A stretch of 64,000 nucleotides of DNA from Ridgeia piscesae (lineage: Eukaryota; Annelida; Polychaeta; Sabellida; Siboglinidae), in assembly GCA_025642075.2 (NCBI GenBank), contig JAODUO010001095.1, forward strand, positions 1 through 64,000, given 5' to 3'. Made by a program: the position numbers and the translations under genes. The notes below the pieces were generated by a model. That model worked only from the letters and a program-made list of their open reading frames with translations. It was not told where the DNA came from and did no database searches. Below are positions 62,045 to 64,000 of the stretch, in pieces; position 1 is the first letter of the stretch, and each line of letters starts with the position of its first letter.

Positions 62045-62680
62045 AGTTCATTAACATGTTCTTATTATCTTGTTAAGCTCAATATGCCAATATGCATTTT
62101 CACTGCTCTGGCTATCTCTGGAGACATGCTCTGTGGACAGCAAACATTTGTCAAGTGTCACAGATCCACTGAACATGTGTAATTTTGCAAACAAGTTGCA
62201 AATGTTGTCAGGTAACAACTATTTATAGTTACCATATTAGTTATGACAATTATTCGAATAAAAACATACATTTAAGCTAATTTACCCTACTAACAAATGT
62301 GAACATTCAGCTTTTGTGGAAGAGATCCGGATGTGCCCTTAGAAACATACAATCAAATACAAATGTATTGTGTATTACCACTTTACCCAAAGATATGCCT
62401 ATGCAAAATTTGAGAAAAAGTCTGTTCACAGATCTTGAAAAGTATAGACAACCTAAAATGTATATTTTTTAGGTCTTGACGGTCCTAGATTATGTTTAGA
62501 ATGATCCAATCAAATATACATTTCTTGTGCATAGTGGCAGTGCCCTAATATATGTCTATGCCAATTTAGAAAAATAGATCACAAACAGTTTCTGAGATAT
62601 GGAAGCTAACGGCAGACAGCTGATGCAGAGTAGTCCCATAAGTACGTTGGACCTTCGTCCCAAAGGACTACAATTGTGAA
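62045..62680. repeat. Dispersed intronic repeat, copy 7
   Basis: Begins near TTGTTAAGCTCAATATGCCA and contains CAGCAAACATTTGTCAAGTG, ATGTGCCCTTAGAAACATAC, CCAATTTAGAAAAATAGATC and CAGTTTCTGAGATATGG, ending TCCCAAAGGACTACAA. Confidence 0.78.
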
Positions 62681-62689
62681 AAGGAATCA

Positions 62690-63430
62690 TTTTGGGAGGC
62701 CCTTGGGGACCCTTAGAAATGCAAATACTGGTTTCTTATATATAGTGGTGGAGTGTCAATACAAAATTAGATAAAACGTTACTACAAAGTTTTTGAGAAA
62801 CAAATAGGTAAATCATTAAAAAAACTGTATTTTGGAGGGCCCTGAGATAGCATTAGAATGAAATCAGACATATATTTCTTGTGTGGCATTACCCCATGAA
62901 ATGCCTGTGCAATATCGGGAAACAGGTTATTACCCTGTTAAGCTCAATATGCTTTTACACTGCTCTGGCTGTCTCTAGACACATGCTTTGTGGTCAGCAA
63001 ACATCTTTCAAGTGTCACTGATATGTTGAATTTGTGTAACTTCACAAAACAAACAAAATTATTCGCAATTGTTAACAAGTAACAACTATTAGTAATTAAC
63101 TTCTCAGTTATGACAATTATTCTAATCAAAACATAATTTAAGCTAATCTACCCTATTAATACCTCTACATTGATCATTGAAAGTCTTAAAGAAGACCAGC
63201 AAGTTTTCAGTTTAATATGTGTCTAATGGGTTGCTGACACAAGCAACAGCCAGCCACCAACAACGGATTAGTCACAGGATTAGTCCACCAGCAACAGACT
63301 GCTGGGAGCAGAGAAGACGGACAAAGAATGGACATGTCACAAAAACTCACAATGGGTAGCTATCAATATCCTGCTTTCAACTGCTAGGCAGAAACTGACA
63401 AATGTAAACACGTAACATTTTTAGTATATG
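62690..63430. repeat. Dispersed intronic repeat, copy 8
   Basis: In tandem with copy 7 and in the same direction: GGAGGCCCTTGGGGACCCTT, CTGTTAAGCTCAATATGC near 62935, GTCAGCAAACATCTTTCAAG and ATCTACCCTATTAATACCTC. Confidence 0.72.
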
Positions 63431-63489
63431 CCCTTAGAAATAACCAATAAAATACAAAATTAAATGTCTAAAATACAAAAAACAACATT

Positions 63490-64000
63490 TCATCTTGCTG
63501 CCAGATAAGGATTGCATGGATACTTCACCATTTAGACAAATGTAGCCTTATGTATTATCTGCTAAACAAAAATGAAACATATCCGTTGAGAACTATTATT
63601 TTATTGCAACACAAAAATAGGCTTAATCAAGCTGGCTGATCTCTGCTGTGTTCATTACCATTGCAACCATGTGCTTGTCTGGAGAAATGTTGCGCTCCTA
63701 ATTTGTACAATTTTCACATCAAAAACACCCTCAAAGTCATTCTGACTAGCTGAACTAATAAAATAAACTTAGTGATGAACACTCAGGCAGTTTATACAAA
63801 ATACTGAGGCAGAAAGATGATATAATCCAAAGGAAACTTTTGAAGCAAGGATTGCGGTTCCACCATGTTGATTCTGAAGTTTCATTTTGAATGATGCGAC
63901 ACTTGAAACCACGGCTCTGATTGGCTGTATTTACTCAGACCAAGTGCCTTATGTTTGGCAGATTGGAAAATCACAGCTTTTCTTTGATGCCATGTGTGGG
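63490..64000. repeat. Roughly 510-bp dispersed repeat, member 2
   Basis: Second member of the pair with 58780-59300; runs to the right edge of the window. Confidence 0.75.

Overview
This window is animal nuclear DNA, most likely from a marine invertebrate; a mollusc or another lophotrochozoan is my guess, from the peptide-receptor type and repeat style, not a firm call. It is eukaryotic because one minus-strand gene is cut into 32 short exons with consensus GT-AG borders and phases that chain without a break. The DNA is rich in microsatellites, minisatellites and cut-and-paste elements. I see no bacterial-style operon, CRISPR array, rRNA or intact tRNA gene.

Layout. 1-2.2 kb is a 27-31 bp minisatellite. 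2.9-4.4 kb is a run of (TA)n, a long purine tract and (GT)n. 5062-6306 (+) is an intronless class A peptide-type GPCR, followed by a perfect 20-bp hairpin. 7.27-11.34 kb is a 4-kb minisatellite of 35/39/43-bp units. 11.9-14.3 kb holds (GT)n, fifteen perfect 12-bp repeats and a 30-bp array. 14.3-20.2 kb has no convincing gene, but it holds a TIR-bordered AT-rich element, a 32-bp minisatellite and a long hairpin.

From 62004 down to 20222 (-) runs one gene, the TMEM131/TMEM131L orthologue. Its 5' end lies beyond the window. The 32 exons present give 1828 codons plus a stop: most of the luminal PapD-like region, the single membrane span and the complete cytoplasmic tail. TMEM131-family proteins work in the ER and early secretory pathway; the luminal part helps procollagen assembly and the tail contacts the TRAPP complex.

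The most unusual part is the last intron. A 1369-bp element with hAT features (16-bp TIRs, 8-bp target duplication CGGTGTGG) lies inside a minisatellite and carries a nearly identical copy of the gene's own terminal exon with its splice acceptor. The copy has lost one base, so splicing to it would give a different C-terminus. A second point of interest is in the intron between exons 7 and 8. There a TIR-bordered transposon (50105-53680), nested in a pogo-like element, encodes an intact five-exon, 337-residue protein that keeps the ends of a transposase family but appears to lack the catalytic middle. Other introns hold a dispersed repeat family with a tRNA-like head, a second 14-bp-TIR element and several minisatellites.
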